Shown in pieces: positions 27,706 through 39,480 of a stretch of DNA of 64,000 nucleotides. Made by a program: the position numbers and the translations under genes. The stretch is from positions 18,744,077 through 18,808,076 of the forward strand of contig NC_064438.1 of assembly GCF_023343835.1 (NCBI RefSeq), written 5' to 3'. The stretch comes from Lagopus muta (lineage: Eukaryota; Chordata; Aves; Galliformes; Phasianidae). The notes under the pieces were generated by a model. It saw nothing but the letters and a program-made list of their open reading frames with translations. It was not told the origin of the DNA and searched no databases. The number at the start of each line of letters is the position of its first letter. Positions within the stretch are counted from its first letter, which is position 1.

Positions 27706-30224
27706 GGAAAAAATGTGAAGTTACTGAGCTAAATTACAAGAAAAATATGCCTGTCACTAAAGCTGTACTTAATTTTATAGTACTTTAATATTAAAGTGCT
27801 TCCTGCAGCTGTAGATGTTGTTTTCCTCCTATAGGAAGTCACCATGAAATACCTAAGGCTAATTGCACAGATGGCCAACTTTTTCATGCCAAAATAGATG
27901 CTCTGATTGCCTGGAGTCTGCAGAAACTGTACACTAAACACGTCCCTCCACAGACGGTACTATCTATCACCTCTTTGATGTCCTTATCTTGCTTAGTGTA
28001 GGCATGTGCATTATCATTTGGAAATGGTTCCACAGTCTTACAGTCTGAGCTAGTGGCCTATCTGGGCTGGCTAAGTCTGCCTGGAATTTTGATGTGCCAA
28101 TCGTGTATAGTAAGATGTATTGTTTTAAAAAATTACAATATTTACTCTGTTGCTCTGAGAAAGTATCTTCCCTTCATTACCATCTTCCAGTCCACTCAGG
28201 AAAAGCTTTCAGAAGATTCCAGATTACAAGTTATATCATCAGAGAGGGGACGTGCATTATTAGCCATGGTTGAGTTTTGCAGTGGATGATGCTGAATATG
28301 AGGCAGTATGTCAGTGACATAAAAGATGAAAGTGGTAGAATGGCATTTCACTATCTAATCCCTTCAGTGCAGGAAAATATGCCCAATGTATGCAAAAGGA
28401 GATCATCTAAGATTTTTGAAGGAGGTTTGAAAAAAGCAGGAGAGATAGCTAGAAAGGAATATAGAACACTGTACTCAGAGTCATATGCTCTCATACTCTG
28501 CTGAAAGTACCCTGGTACAGAGTGAGATTGTTCCAAATCAGTGCTGATGTCTTCAATTCGATGTTTAAACTACATGTTAGCAAGAAAAGAGAGGAAGTAG
28601 CTCCACTGCCACAAGGCCTTGTACTTCTGCAAAACTGACAACAGAACACATTTTGCAAAGCGTTTTGCAGTTTTGCTTTATGGTCATTACTTAAAGCTTA
28701 CCACTTGAGACACGCACAGAAAAAGAAAAAAAAAAGCTTGCCACAAAACTTTTTTCTCAGTGAAAATGAGAAATTCCGTAGTTTTCCATGTAATGAATTT
28801 CATATAGAAGGAATGGGGTTACATTTACCTGAATGAAAAGAGAAAAGCTGTGTTGAAGATTCTGTCTTCTTTTCATGTAGCTAATGAACATTTTCTGGAA
28901 AGTGCTGAAGAGTGTTCAGAAAACACGAATATTTTAGAGGTCTTGTCTGATAAATCTCAGGTATCACATTTCTTCATGTGGGAAACATTTTTAAAGGAAG
29001 TATGCACGTAATCTAGAACACTGTATTTCTTGTCTGGAAGGAACATTTCTATGTCCACATGAAAGTCTACTAAGTACTTTTTTGCATGATGCTTTCCTTT
29101 GATAGATACAAATACGCCTGTGAAAGTATTTCTGGGGGACCGGTGATATACACTTGAAAGGAACAAGTAACAGTTCAGACAGTGACGAAAGTTAGTGTTT
29201 CCGTGTTTTGGCTCCTTGGCCATCCTAGTTAGTTAGTAACGTAGCAGTAAGTCAGGCTGGTGATTCCACAGAGGTGTGGCAGCAGCAAGGAATGGAAAAT
29301 GAAATACTTGCAGATGTGTGCATCTGACCCTCTCAGACCTTTCTAGTTGAACGTTTGAAGCAGTTAAGAATTTTTTTCTATCAGTTAATTTTGTATTACT
29401 CTTCAGTAAAAAATTTCTGTTCCTCTTCTGGGGAAACCCTGCTCAATTCAGTTGCTTTTATTAGTTAAACAAGTTAGTTTCATCGAGAGCAGGCAGTTGA
29501 ACCATACCGAGTGAAAGGAGAACAAAAATAAATCAAGCGTTCTTGTGAACATGAGTTGCTACAATGGGAATTTCAATGGTTTTATATTTATAAATAGTGC
29601 ATAAATTCTTTTCATGAATCTGCATAGCAGGAGGATTTGATCATACTTACAGCTGCTGCAGTCAGACAAGACAATGTTTGTTGGTTTTGTTTTAAAAGTG
29701 TTTGATTTAGTTCTCTGTAGTCTGAGTAAAAGTTTTAAAAAGTGACCCTTAGTCACTTCCTTAGGCCTACGAGAAGATTTGATGGAACTTTTTATTAGAC
29801 TTATTGATAGAATTTACATTTATTTCCATTCTGGCATATTTACATCACACAAACCTGTTCCAAAATCCGGGTTTAAACTTGTTTTGGTTAAATGCTGTTT
29901 ATCACTGATTGTCTGTAAACATTTGGACTGCTCCATGCACAGAGCCTGTTATTCTAATGATTTGACTAGAACAACCCGGCACAGCCCACTCTTGGGCTCA
30001 TCTCTGAGTTGATATCCTACAATCCTACATAGAAAGTTGTACATTCCATGCTTACCCCATGCTTACCATGTTACAGAATTAGTTATCACAATTTAGTCCT
30101 TAAAGTAGTCCTAAGCTCCAGTTTGGGATTGAGATGCAATACAAAGTTCTGTGCTCTGTTAGTGTAAGCAGCCAGAGAGACTGTAAAGTCCATCTTACAT
30201 TAACACAATGCCTTGAGAGCCCAG
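27706..30224. other. non-coding DNA, no gene seen
   Basis: No exon is supported here. Frames are short and show no family signature. A perfect 11-bp tandem duplication (ccatgcttacc twice) sits at 30046-30067. Otherwise I see nothing beyond ordinary AT-rich sequence. Confidence 0.5.
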
Positions 30225-30345
30225 TTCACAGAACTTTTGAGGCTGGAATGGACCTCTTGATGTCATCCAGTCTAGTTCTTCTGCTCAATTATGGTAACCC
30301 AGAATGGTGTGCAGCAGGATTTTGAAGATCTTTGGATCTTTCTGG
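30225..30345 (-). mobile_element. CR1 LINE 3' fragment, antisense, old
   Basis: The + strand shows ttcacagaacttttgaggct, then 'ggaatggacctcttgatgtc' and 'atccagtctagttcttctgc'. Together they form the antisense CR1 3' block (tcacagaat..ttggaagggacctctggagatcatctagtccaac). Further on, 'cagcaggattttgaagatct' matches the following CR1 segment ('cagg..gttttgaatatctc'). It is more diverged than the copy at 11.6 kb, so it is probably an older subfamily. The boundary on the right is approximate. Confidence 0.75.
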
Positions 30346-30413
30346 CCTACTTTTGATTCTGAGACATTTTAACATTTGTAAAGGTTCCTCAAGTAACCAT
30401 TCGTATTTCTTCA

Positions 30414-30414
<1 letters not shown>

Positions 30415-30448
<34 letters not shown>
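30415..30448. repeat. A homopolymer tract (about 34 nt)
   Basis: This is the longest homopolymer in the window. No AATAAA signal, gene body or target duplication is evident beside it, so it is treated as a simple repeat and not as the tail of a processed retrocopy. It is a likely site of length variation and of sequencing error. Confidence 0.9.
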
Positions 30449-30450
<2 letters not shown>

Positions 30451-31836
30451 TAACTAAAAGGTCAATTTTCTACCCACTTATATGTACTTTCTTAATGGAA
30501 TGGTGTGTGTTTCTGCATGGATAATGGATATAGCAAAAAAGGGATAAAGGGATAATCACAGGATGTGATGTCTTAATAGTTGGGAATGGAACTGGTGAGG
30601 TGCAGCAAGGCATATCATCACTCCTTTTGCCTATTGAATAGAATTCTTTATGGGCATAAACATATTTGTCCTACTTTGAAGGGCATCCCAGAAGTGAGGG
30701 AACAAACGTGTGCAAGGTAAAGACAAGAATCTGTGGAAGAAACTGACAATGTAGACGTGCCCAGTGTGCAGTAGAAGAGACAATAAAATCTATAAGTTAG
30801 TGTTAGCTCCCACTAGTAGCCAGGCCAAGATCAGCCTGGAATATCTCAAGATTCAGCAATAAATTAGGGCCAGAAGTGAATGTTTTTCAGTTTCCAGACT
30901 TCCTAGTTGCTAAACGAAGCTTTAAGACAACTTCAAGTCTTAATATATAGCTAGTTTACACTACTGTTTATTTTAAAGTGTTTTGTATGGAGACTTTGTA
31001 TATTGGCATGCCTAGGCTGTTGCTTTTTGGTAGCTCTAGTAGTTTTTATAGAATCTTCTTGGAATACTGTTAGATACTACTGAATAATATTTTGAATATT
31101 ATTAACTGGATTGTAAAGCATATCCGAATTTTGTACATTTTCTCACTAGTCATGCAGACTCAGTAAACACTGATTACACGTTAACATTTCTCAACTTGGC
31201 TCAGTGGTTTCTGTGTAGAGTTTTGTAAAAAATGTAATAATTGTGGAATTTTTTTTTTAATATTACTGGAGCAAAGAAATTCTGATCTGTTGACCAAAAT
31301 TTACAGCGTGTTCCTCTCCGGGATGATAATTTTTCAGGTTCTATAGCTCAGTATATTTTTAGACAAGCAGTTCACAGTTGCGAAAGTGCAAAAAACAATA
31401 GAATCTGGCTAATATTGGGCAATTTAAACACAAAGGCAAAGCAAATTGCGGTTACAGGAGGTAACATACATTGTACCACAGAAATGAAAGTTCAGCAAAA
31501 AGTTTATTTTTCATTTGTCAGCTCCTTAGTCATCTAATCCCATTTAATCAGACCTGACAGAGTCAGTGACACTTTTCACTGGTTATTTCTATCTAGGAAT
31601 CACTTCAGCAGTAGTTTTCTGTTGAAGAAATATAACGTGTTTTCCCCGAACAAACAGTAAAATATGATTAGAAGATACAGTGCTTTCAAGGTAGCATGTG
31701 GGAGGAAGGAGGCGTAGTGAAAGGCAGGTGTAGTACAAGTAGTATGGTCCCAGACCACTGAAGGTCAAAAACTTGTACTGCTTTCTTCTTTTGCACCTAA
31801 TATAACAAACAGCTCTCTCATAGATCTTCCTTTGAT
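30449..31836. other. non-coding DNA, possible conserved block at 31500-31620
   Basis: No gene is supported. The segment 31500-31620 contains few low-complexity runs. It carries clustered motifs (tcatctaatcccatttaatc and an AP-1/MARE-like gagtcagtgac), which makes it a weak enhancer candidate. The rest is ordinary AT-rich sequence. Confidence 0.4.
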
Positions 31837-32099
31837 AGGACTAGAGGGAACAGCCTCAAGCTTCACCAGGGGAGGTTCAGGTTGGATTTTAGGAAATGTT
31901 TCTTCTCTGAAAGAGCGATCAGGCACTGGAATGGGTTGCGCAGGGAGGTGGTTGGGCCACCATCCCTGGAGTGCTAAAGAAATGTTTAGGTGTGGTACTA
32001 AGGGGCATGATTTAGTGTGGGAAATATTGGTGGTAGGTGGACAGTTGGACAGGATGATCTTGGAGGTCTTTTCCAACCTTGGTGGCTCTATGATTCTTT
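31837..32099 (+). mobile_element. CR1 LINE 3' fragment, sense
   Basis: This is the longest CR1 copy in the window. It opens with 'aggactagagggaacagcct', proceeds through 'ccaggggaggttcaggttgg', 'aatgggttgcgcagggaggt', 'ggttgggccaccatccctgg' and 'aggatgatcttggaggtctt', and ends 'tccaacc..ggctctatgattctt'. This is the CR1 3' untranslated region in sense orientation with its terminal TCTATGATTC motif. It is 5'-truncated, so no reverse transcriptase domain is kept. The open frames across this interval on both strands are products of the repeat and not genes. Confidence 0.95.
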
Positions 32100-35000
32100 A
32101 GATTATTGTCTGCTGTTATTTAAGACTTTGCTCTTTCCCCTCCCTCTGTTCCCCCCACCCCCTCCAATGGGAAGGGACTTGTTTGTTCTCAGATTGGAAA
32201 GATTGCAGTTATATATTTCTGACCACTACATATCTCCTGCATCTCTACATGGAAATCACAGAGAAAGTCATTGCCTCTCAGGTGTGTCAATATTGTTCTG
32301 TCTGTTGTAAGTATTTATAAGCTTCTGTTAAGCATTTGAATCAAACAAAAGTGTAAGTTCTAGGTGTGGTGGCAAAAGAGGGTTGACTGGAACTAAGTGC
32401 CAGATTTTCAAGATTATTGATCTTTTCATCTGTGAGATCTAAAATGCCTTTGGTCGCTGCAGCAAGGCAGATTCTTCACAGGAAACTTCATGGTTTTTTC
32501 TTTGTAGCATTGGATTCCTATACAGTGGAAGCAAACTTTTCTTGCATAATTTAACTTACTTCTGCTTGGTTGTTTCCGTCCAGCTTTTCAAACCACAGAA
32601 ATCTTCAGTTGAACAAATGGGAAGTCCAAAATCTGAGAGCTCTTTGTGCAAGATAAGAGAGTTCTTTGTGAGGTCATATTAAACATGACCACACAGTGTA
32701 AAACAAACCATCTGAATTATATCCTCAAATGCATAACATATTAAGTTTGACATTTCTTGCAAGAAATTTTCAGTGAATGAAACAATTAGAGAACAAATAA
32801 GAAAAGAGGAAGGAAAGGGAGGGGATCTGAAACGTAAAAGTCACTCAGAGAGGAAAAGTTTCAGTTAAATAATCTCTTGCAGTTGAATAGATGAATTATA
32901 TGAACTAGGTAGTCTTGCTCGAATAGCTGGAAGGAAGAAATTGATCCATATTACTTTCCCACAGATATTAGATAAAGGCAATTTAATTGAGAAATTGCTG
33001 AAGGCCTGGAAGTGTAAAAGAGCCAAAAAGTGTTTTGAAATTGTTTTCAGTCTATTTCTGTCTATTGTGATATTTCAATAAGATGCCAGTGTTGATTTCC
33101 CTATTCCTTTGCCACCCATTGGCTTTTAAAGTGAAGAATCTGCCACATCTTCCATAGATACGTGCTGGGTTTGCTGAGGGAGATCACAGTCTGACCACCT
33201 GATCTCACATTAGAAGCTGGTTATAACTTTTGGCAATAGCAGGAACAGAATAAAAACATACGAAGTTGAGAACCTGTGGGAATCACTTCAGCAAATATTA
33301 GGAGCGTGAAGAGAATATGAAGAGATTGCACTCTTAAATGCAACACGTGCATGTTACTTGTATATTATGGGTATTCCAAATAAAATTGTACATGCTCTGT
33401 CCGTTTTGCACTGGGAAATTAAACAAAATTTTACTAATAGGGAGATAGGGAAAACTAACAGGAAAGTAGGAAGAATTAGCTAATGGAAACGTGTCTAGAG
33501 GAGTCTCTGTTTTCTTGCTCCACTTGCTTTTAAATGTCTTCCATTTACTCTCAATAAGAAAGTAAAAAAATGTTTATGTAAAACATGGTGCAGTGATTAA
33601 AACGACCAGACAGTTCAGTTATACACAGCAGTCTAGTGCACATCATTGGTCTGTGCCTTGTGTTTTAGTACAGCTGCATGTAATATTTTACAACTGTAAG
33701 CAAAGAACAGTCTTCTAGGCAGGAAACTGAATCCCACAAAGGACAAACGGCAATGTGCATTTCTTTTTTTATCATTGGTAACTAACTGGCAAGAAGATTC
33801 TGGTATGCATGTAGCTATATCTGTGCCTTAGATCAAACCTTTGTCTAAATTGTTTTCTCTGATTTTCTTTTTTTTTTTTTTTTTTAGGGTTTGGAATTTT
33901 ATTTTTTTTTTCCATAGGAACTGCTAAACCAAAAATGTACACAGTAACATTTATGTTCTGTTTCTTCTTTCCAAACGTAATATTTTTTTCCTGTTTCGAC
34001 CACTATATTTCAAGTCCATTCAGTTATTTCATTTTACTCAATGTCTTGTTCAGTTAAGCATTATCTTTGCTTCCAAGGCAAAATGAGTACTTTGTCAGGT
34101 GTGAGGCTAACTTCTCCTTAGTAGGAATGAGTCATTAATATTGTTTGCATGGGTGATTTGTTTATTTTGCTTTCCCCTGGTGGCTTTCATAGAAGCAGCG
34201 CTAAAATCTTGGTTGATCTTTATAAACTGTCTACTACCAATTATTGCAGATACTTGATGTGCTATTTCACAGTCTAGAAGGAATTAAATTAAAGAAAAGG
34301 CAAACTGACTCAGACTGTCGGGAGGGGGGAGCGTTTATCTGAACTACAAAATAGGAAAAATGCTGTTATTTTCCAAGACATACACAAGCCTAAATTCAAG
34401 AGTCCTGGCAAACTGCTTGGATTCCCCATTTGAACGTCATTTTGTCTGCTAGAAGGCACTGCCAAGTTTATGCTCACCAGCTGCTCTGTAGCTGCAGTAG
34501 TAAAATACAATCTTGATGAGTACTTCAGACAATGAGTTGGACTTTCTGAACCTCCTTGCAAAGAATCTACATCTCTTCATTTTTGCAAAATCCAGGTGTT
34601 TTATTCCAGGTGCTTGCGCAATAAATATACAGCATGACAGAAAAGATGTTACTGTTACATGAAGAATAGTAAAAAAAAAAAAAGCATAGGTATTACTAAG
34701 TCAGGTGTACAAGATGTGTTTTGGGAACTGATGGGAATACAGCCAGGACAGTGCAGATTGAAGCAAGTGACTAAAATCTTACCTGAGCTTCCCCACAGCT
34801 TCAGATCTGCTGAGCACTGCTAATATGGCCAAAGGACTGTTGTACCCTAGGGCTTGTGCATGTGCATCCTAGCAAGGATGTGTTTGCAGTTTGAGGGCTC
34901 ATACAGATGGACCTCTCAGGGAGAATTGGTTTGTTCTTATTTTCGCCTTCTCTGTGCTCTTCTTTAGGTCAAATGGTCTTCAATAAACTTTGCTCTTCAC

Positions 35001-35477
35001 TGCCTCTGACTTTTCTCTTTAGTCTCTCAAGCTGATTAAACACCGGTCTTGACATTACTTTTGTTTCTTCATGTAACCTGCTGAGAGTAACTAATAATGT
35101 TGATTTCTGCTTTTTTTCATCCTGTGGCCCTGGAAGCAAGGCAGTGATGCTGGGTTCATTAATTAAACTGCTTTTGCAGAAAGACTCTGCAATATACAAT
35201 AATCTCTTCTAACTGCTTATTTTCAAAGGCTTTTCTTCCTCAGGCCCATCCTGAAGGCTGTAATGCCTGGCTTTTTCCATCCTTGCTGATAATATGGTGA
35301 TACCATGAGTGTGAATTTTAGGTAAGTACATACTGAGTATCACATATTTACGCATTTCATACATGAAACATATTATCACATAATTAATGGTGCATACTTA
35401 ATGGTGCCTGTGACTAAAAATACAGGATTGCTGTCCACTTTGTATGTATTTTGTATTTATGTGAGTTTCATGGACAA
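32100..35477. other. non-coding DNA, possible conserved block at 34070-34260
   Basis: No exon is supported. A T tract interrupted by AG lies at about 33870-33888. A perfect 16-bp palindrome, ATTTCTTGCAAGAAAT, is at 32752-32767; it fits a STAT-like TTC(N)GAA arrangement around a TTGCAA core. The 34070-34260 segment has an octamer-like TTTGCAT (34144) close to a forkhead-like TTGTTTATTTTG (34158), so it could be a regulatory element. An A tract is at about 34670-34683. Confidence 0.45.
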
Positions 35478-35551
35478 TTTTGTTGGTAGTGGATGGTTGG
35501 ACTAGATTATCTTAGATACCTTAATGGTTCTGTGATTCAGTGGTTCTATAA
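35478..35551 (+). mobile_element. CR1 LINE 3' end, sense, short
   Basis: The text 'tgttggtagtggatggttgg', then 'actagattatcttagatacc', then 'tggttctgtgattc..tggttctata' corresponds to the last roughly 70 bp of CR1 in sense orientation. The diagnostic parts are 'ggttggactagatgatctta' and the repeated 8-bp tail motif. It is severely truncated. Confidence 0.85.
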
Positions 35552-37389
35552 AACTGAAGAGTCTGCAACTATACAGTAGATACCAATTTTTAAGTACTGG
35601 GTATCAGAAGGTATACTGGGAGGAAGAACATTCTTGCCTTTTTGCAGTTACCTCTGCTTATTTGCTTTTGCATTTTGCTTAGCACAATGAAAATAGCCCA
35701 GATTCATTTTGTATTTACTGAATTTTAGCCAATTTAATTCTCAGCCAGCTCTACAATGTTTGATTTGTAAACATCAGGGGAGATTTAATTGCTTTCGCAA
35801 AGAAATTTTCTTCTTGTTGTGTAGAAAGACAATTAGAGTAACTGCTGTTAGTAGTATTGGATTTATGAAAAATGATTCCCTTGCTTTAACATTTAATTCA
35901 GTGGCAATTAAAGCTGAACAAATTTTGTGAGATAACATAATATTTTTTTCCCAGATCAGCAGATATAATTAATGATGGACTGAAAATCAGCATCTACATA
36001 TCAAGACCCAGGAGCAATACATTATGCATCCAGTTTTCACCAAGCAATGTTGAAATAATGCCTAAGGTACTATAAAGTAGTCTGAAGGAGAAATACAAAG
36101 CCTTGAAATCAAGCACATAAATAGAGATTATTGTCATTGATACTGTTTGATAAGTTCAAATTAATACAGCCTAACACTACTTAGAGTTCTACTGCCAAAA
36201 TTACTGAAGAAAGTGTTATGCATTAGCTTTTGTTTTATTGCTGTTAATATGTTCTTATAACCACTTCGATTCACTTTACTGAAAGCGAGGAGAATGTAAT
36301 AGCTGCTATGACTAAACTTGTAAATTTAATACTTTTCTGGGAAATGAACATGTAAACATCATTGACAAGGATTATTTAGTCAAATACAGCAATGCTAAAT
36401 GCACATAATAGAAAAGCAGAAATATGGCTGTGTAGGCTGTGAAAGCTACTTTGAAGCAGTAGCTTTGCTGCTTTCGCTCTTCTGGGTAACTTCAGTGTTT
36501 AATGATTAAAACCACATGAAGCTTTGGCTCTGGAATTCAAGAAATAGGATGATTTTATATATTAAAAAAGAGTTGTTCTGTATGGTAACCACTTTATTTC
36601 TGAGATCACCAAAGCATGACAGAACTGGAGCACGCATTGGATTTACCTGTGAAACTTGATTAAATTGGGTTTAAGCTTAAATTTTTCTCAACCTATTTTC
36701 TATTCTTGAAGTGAACATTTGAAAGGCCATCAGGGGCATCAGTAGGCAAATACTGAAGTTTTGAATCATTACTGACTCTGTTGTTATTTAGAAAAAATAG
36801 TAGCAAACTCTAAAGATTTCTTACGGTGAAAGTACCAGCTTAACTCCTCAGGTATTTATTTTTTAAAAACAGTGGTTGTGATATTGGTCATCGAAATAAT
36901 TCAGGTCTTTACTGAATGTAGACAGTACAGAAATGTACAGTAAATGTGCATGGAGATTGTCAAAGTAGTCCTTCATTAGTGCTTATTTATATAACGTTGT
37001 TTATAAACTCCTGATCTTTGCAGACCTGTACAAATAATACCATACCATAATTACCATGGAGTTAATCATGCAAAAGCCATGCAAAATTCCTATGGACACC
37101 ACAGTGCATCCTCAAATCCTCTTAGTAATGTAGTATATGTTTTTTGGCTCAGTTTTGAAGTGTACACATCTGCATATGTCCAAAACAATGTGTATCATAA
37201 ACATACTAAATAATCTATTGGTGTTGGAAAAGAAGAATATTTCAATATTCTGTATATCCACCACTGTATTGATTCTCCTCTTTTTAAAAGTGCCGTCACA
37301 ATGAGAACTGTAAAAGAGTTTTGTGACACTGACCAATTTATTTCTAATTGTAGCAAGATATCAGTGACTTCCTAAGGCCAAGGTAATAA

Positions 37390-37620
37390 GAATGAATTGC
37401 TGGCTAAATATTTTAATTCCATCTCTTCCAATGACTAAGCCTGTTTCAGTGGGATTACTTGGTTTGTGTTTGGTTTGCATGCAGGCTGACTCTCTGAAGG
37501 AGAAACCATTAAGCTCAACACAAACATCAGCACTGATTAAAACTGCTTCACTTTATGCTTAATCTAATAATTTCTTCCATTAAGATCTGAATATGCATAA
37601 ATGAGAATGTAAATGTGAGT
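37390..37620. promoter_or_regulatory. candidate conserved non-coding element
   Basis: The block is less repetitive than its surroundings and carries clustered AT-rich factor-like motifs: tttaattcc, attaaaactgcttc, cttaatctaataatttc, and the octamer-related palindrome TATGCATA at 37592-37599. This is a judgement by eye from motif density; no alignment was possible. Confidence 0.2.
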
Positions 37621-39102
37621 GCATTTCCTTATAAACGCACAGTCAGTACAATTTCTAGGTCAGAATTGCAAAGCTATCTAAAATAGAGTGTTCTGACTTG
37701 TAAGTTGGGAGGGATGATGAACACTTTGCTTAAAGTGCTGTGAAAAGTAGATAATTTACGCTTAGTTTTTGTGTCCTAAGCCTAGAGAATTGAGAAAGAG
37801 ATCAGATAATATTAAAGAATGCTATAGGCAGTGGAAGAAGAATTTCTTTAGTTCTAGTTATGATCTCATTGGTGGTGGAAAATCTGACAGTAACTGTTTC
37901 TTTGCGAGCACACATCTTACAATCTACTAAGTATGTAGAAAAAATATGTCATTGGCAGATGTAAATCCTCACTATGGTTGTATTCTACACAAGGGCTAGA
38001 AAATTGTTTGCTGTGAATTGCAGTGCAGTAAGGGAAAGACTGTCATTCTAAAAATTGATGTTGGACGTGGTTCCTACTTCATTAGTAGGAGTCCAATTTT
38101 ATTTCCTCCTATGCAATCATGTATACAGGGGCCAGGAAGAAATTTATTAAAAAAAAAAAAAAAAAAGTGCATGAAAAAACTTATTTATTATGGCTTTTTT
38201 TTTAATCAATGAGATAAAAGGACAATAGACTGGATAGAAAATTTCTCTGAAAAGCAAGTTAATTCAACTTCTCTTTTTGTTCTCTTGATGTAATTATTAT
38301 TAGTCCATTAAGTTCAGCAGAATAAAAATGAATTATCCCTTTGCCAAATGAGTGGAAGTACAGGCGAACATTTCTTGTACTAGGCGGTATGAAAGACAGT
38401 AAGAGTTGTGTTTCTGAGAGTCTTTAACAGAGAAATAGTTTTCTTTATTTGGGAATTTCTCATTGTCCTAAGCACTTCTGTCTGAACAAAATGCCCAGTC
38501 ATCGATAGTTTCTAAGCAGCAGTTAGAAATAATGGAAGCTGCCTGGATTATGAAATAGATGGTTGATGAGCCAGTATCATGAGCCGATAACTGTACAATG
38601 ACACAGAAACATTCTCTTCATTCAAGAGAGAATGTGACAGAACATATCTCTGTATTCAACACCTTCAGTCTTTAGAGAGACCCTGACAATTACCACATGG
38701 CAAAGCGAGGCTACTTACTGCATAAGAAGATGAGAAAATATCCTAGCTCACTTTCAAACACCATTTCAATTTGAAATTCTAAATGATCGTTTAAAGAAAA
38801 TTTGTGTGGACTGAATTTTTGACCTAACATCCTGCTAGAGAAAAATTGGTTTAACAAGAATTTTATAAAACCTAATTATGGACTGAAAAAATGTGAGACA
38901 CCTACTTGTTAAAACTAGTGAAGAACAAGGGGTACTTTTTTTTATGATGGAAGAGGTGAGATTACTGGTAATGCACGGGAAATGGCTTTTGTGGCACTGT
39001 AGAAAGGGGAAGTAGGAAAGGTAAAATAATGTGATGTCAGTTTCCTCAGTGGGTTCTGTAGAGGAGGCGCTGCACAAAGATGCAAGTTTTAGGTCTTAGA
39101 CA

Positions 39103-39138
39103 TACACACACACACACACACATGCACACACACACACA
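39103..39138. repeat. (CA)n microsatellite, interrupted
   Basis: A CA dinucleotide run is interrupted once by 'catg' (acacacatgcacacac) and followed by an A/C-rich patch. It is a probable polymorphic marker. Confidence 0.92.
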
Positions 39139-39229
39139 AAAACCAAAACAACATCAATAATCATGTTTCTGTTACAGTTAGAATCATTATTCTGGTTGTA
39201 TAGATTCCAGTGGGACAGAGACCTTGAGA

Positions 39230-39480
39230 GAACTGAATGTCTTTCATAAATTCAACTCACTTCCACTTCTTTGTAGGCTGGCCAGTAAAAACGCCTTTTG
39301 AAACGTTCACCCGGAATCGCATTTTAAGTTGGCTTTCCTTAATTACAATTGCTTTCCCTGCTTCATTTAATTGCCAGTTTATTTCAATCCTTTCTTGCTC
39401 AGCTCCCCACCTCTGCATTGCTCCTTTCTATCTGATAATTCCTGGGCAAAACAGGGTGTTTTCCATGCCTCCCACAGCTC
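39230..39480. promoter_or_regulatory. candidate conserved non-coding element
   Basis: The segment has clustered homeodomain-like sites (TTAATTACAATTGC at 39339-39352 and catttaattgcc near 39364), an intact-looking non-repetitive composition, and CpGs kept in 'aaacg', 'cccgg' and 'atcgc'. It overlaps a 148-codon + frame that I do not believe is coding. The enhancer reading is an inference. Confidence 0.22.

Noticed and set aside
31765-32101. Overlapping open frames on both strands
   Set aside because: They are translations of the CR1 3' untranslated region.
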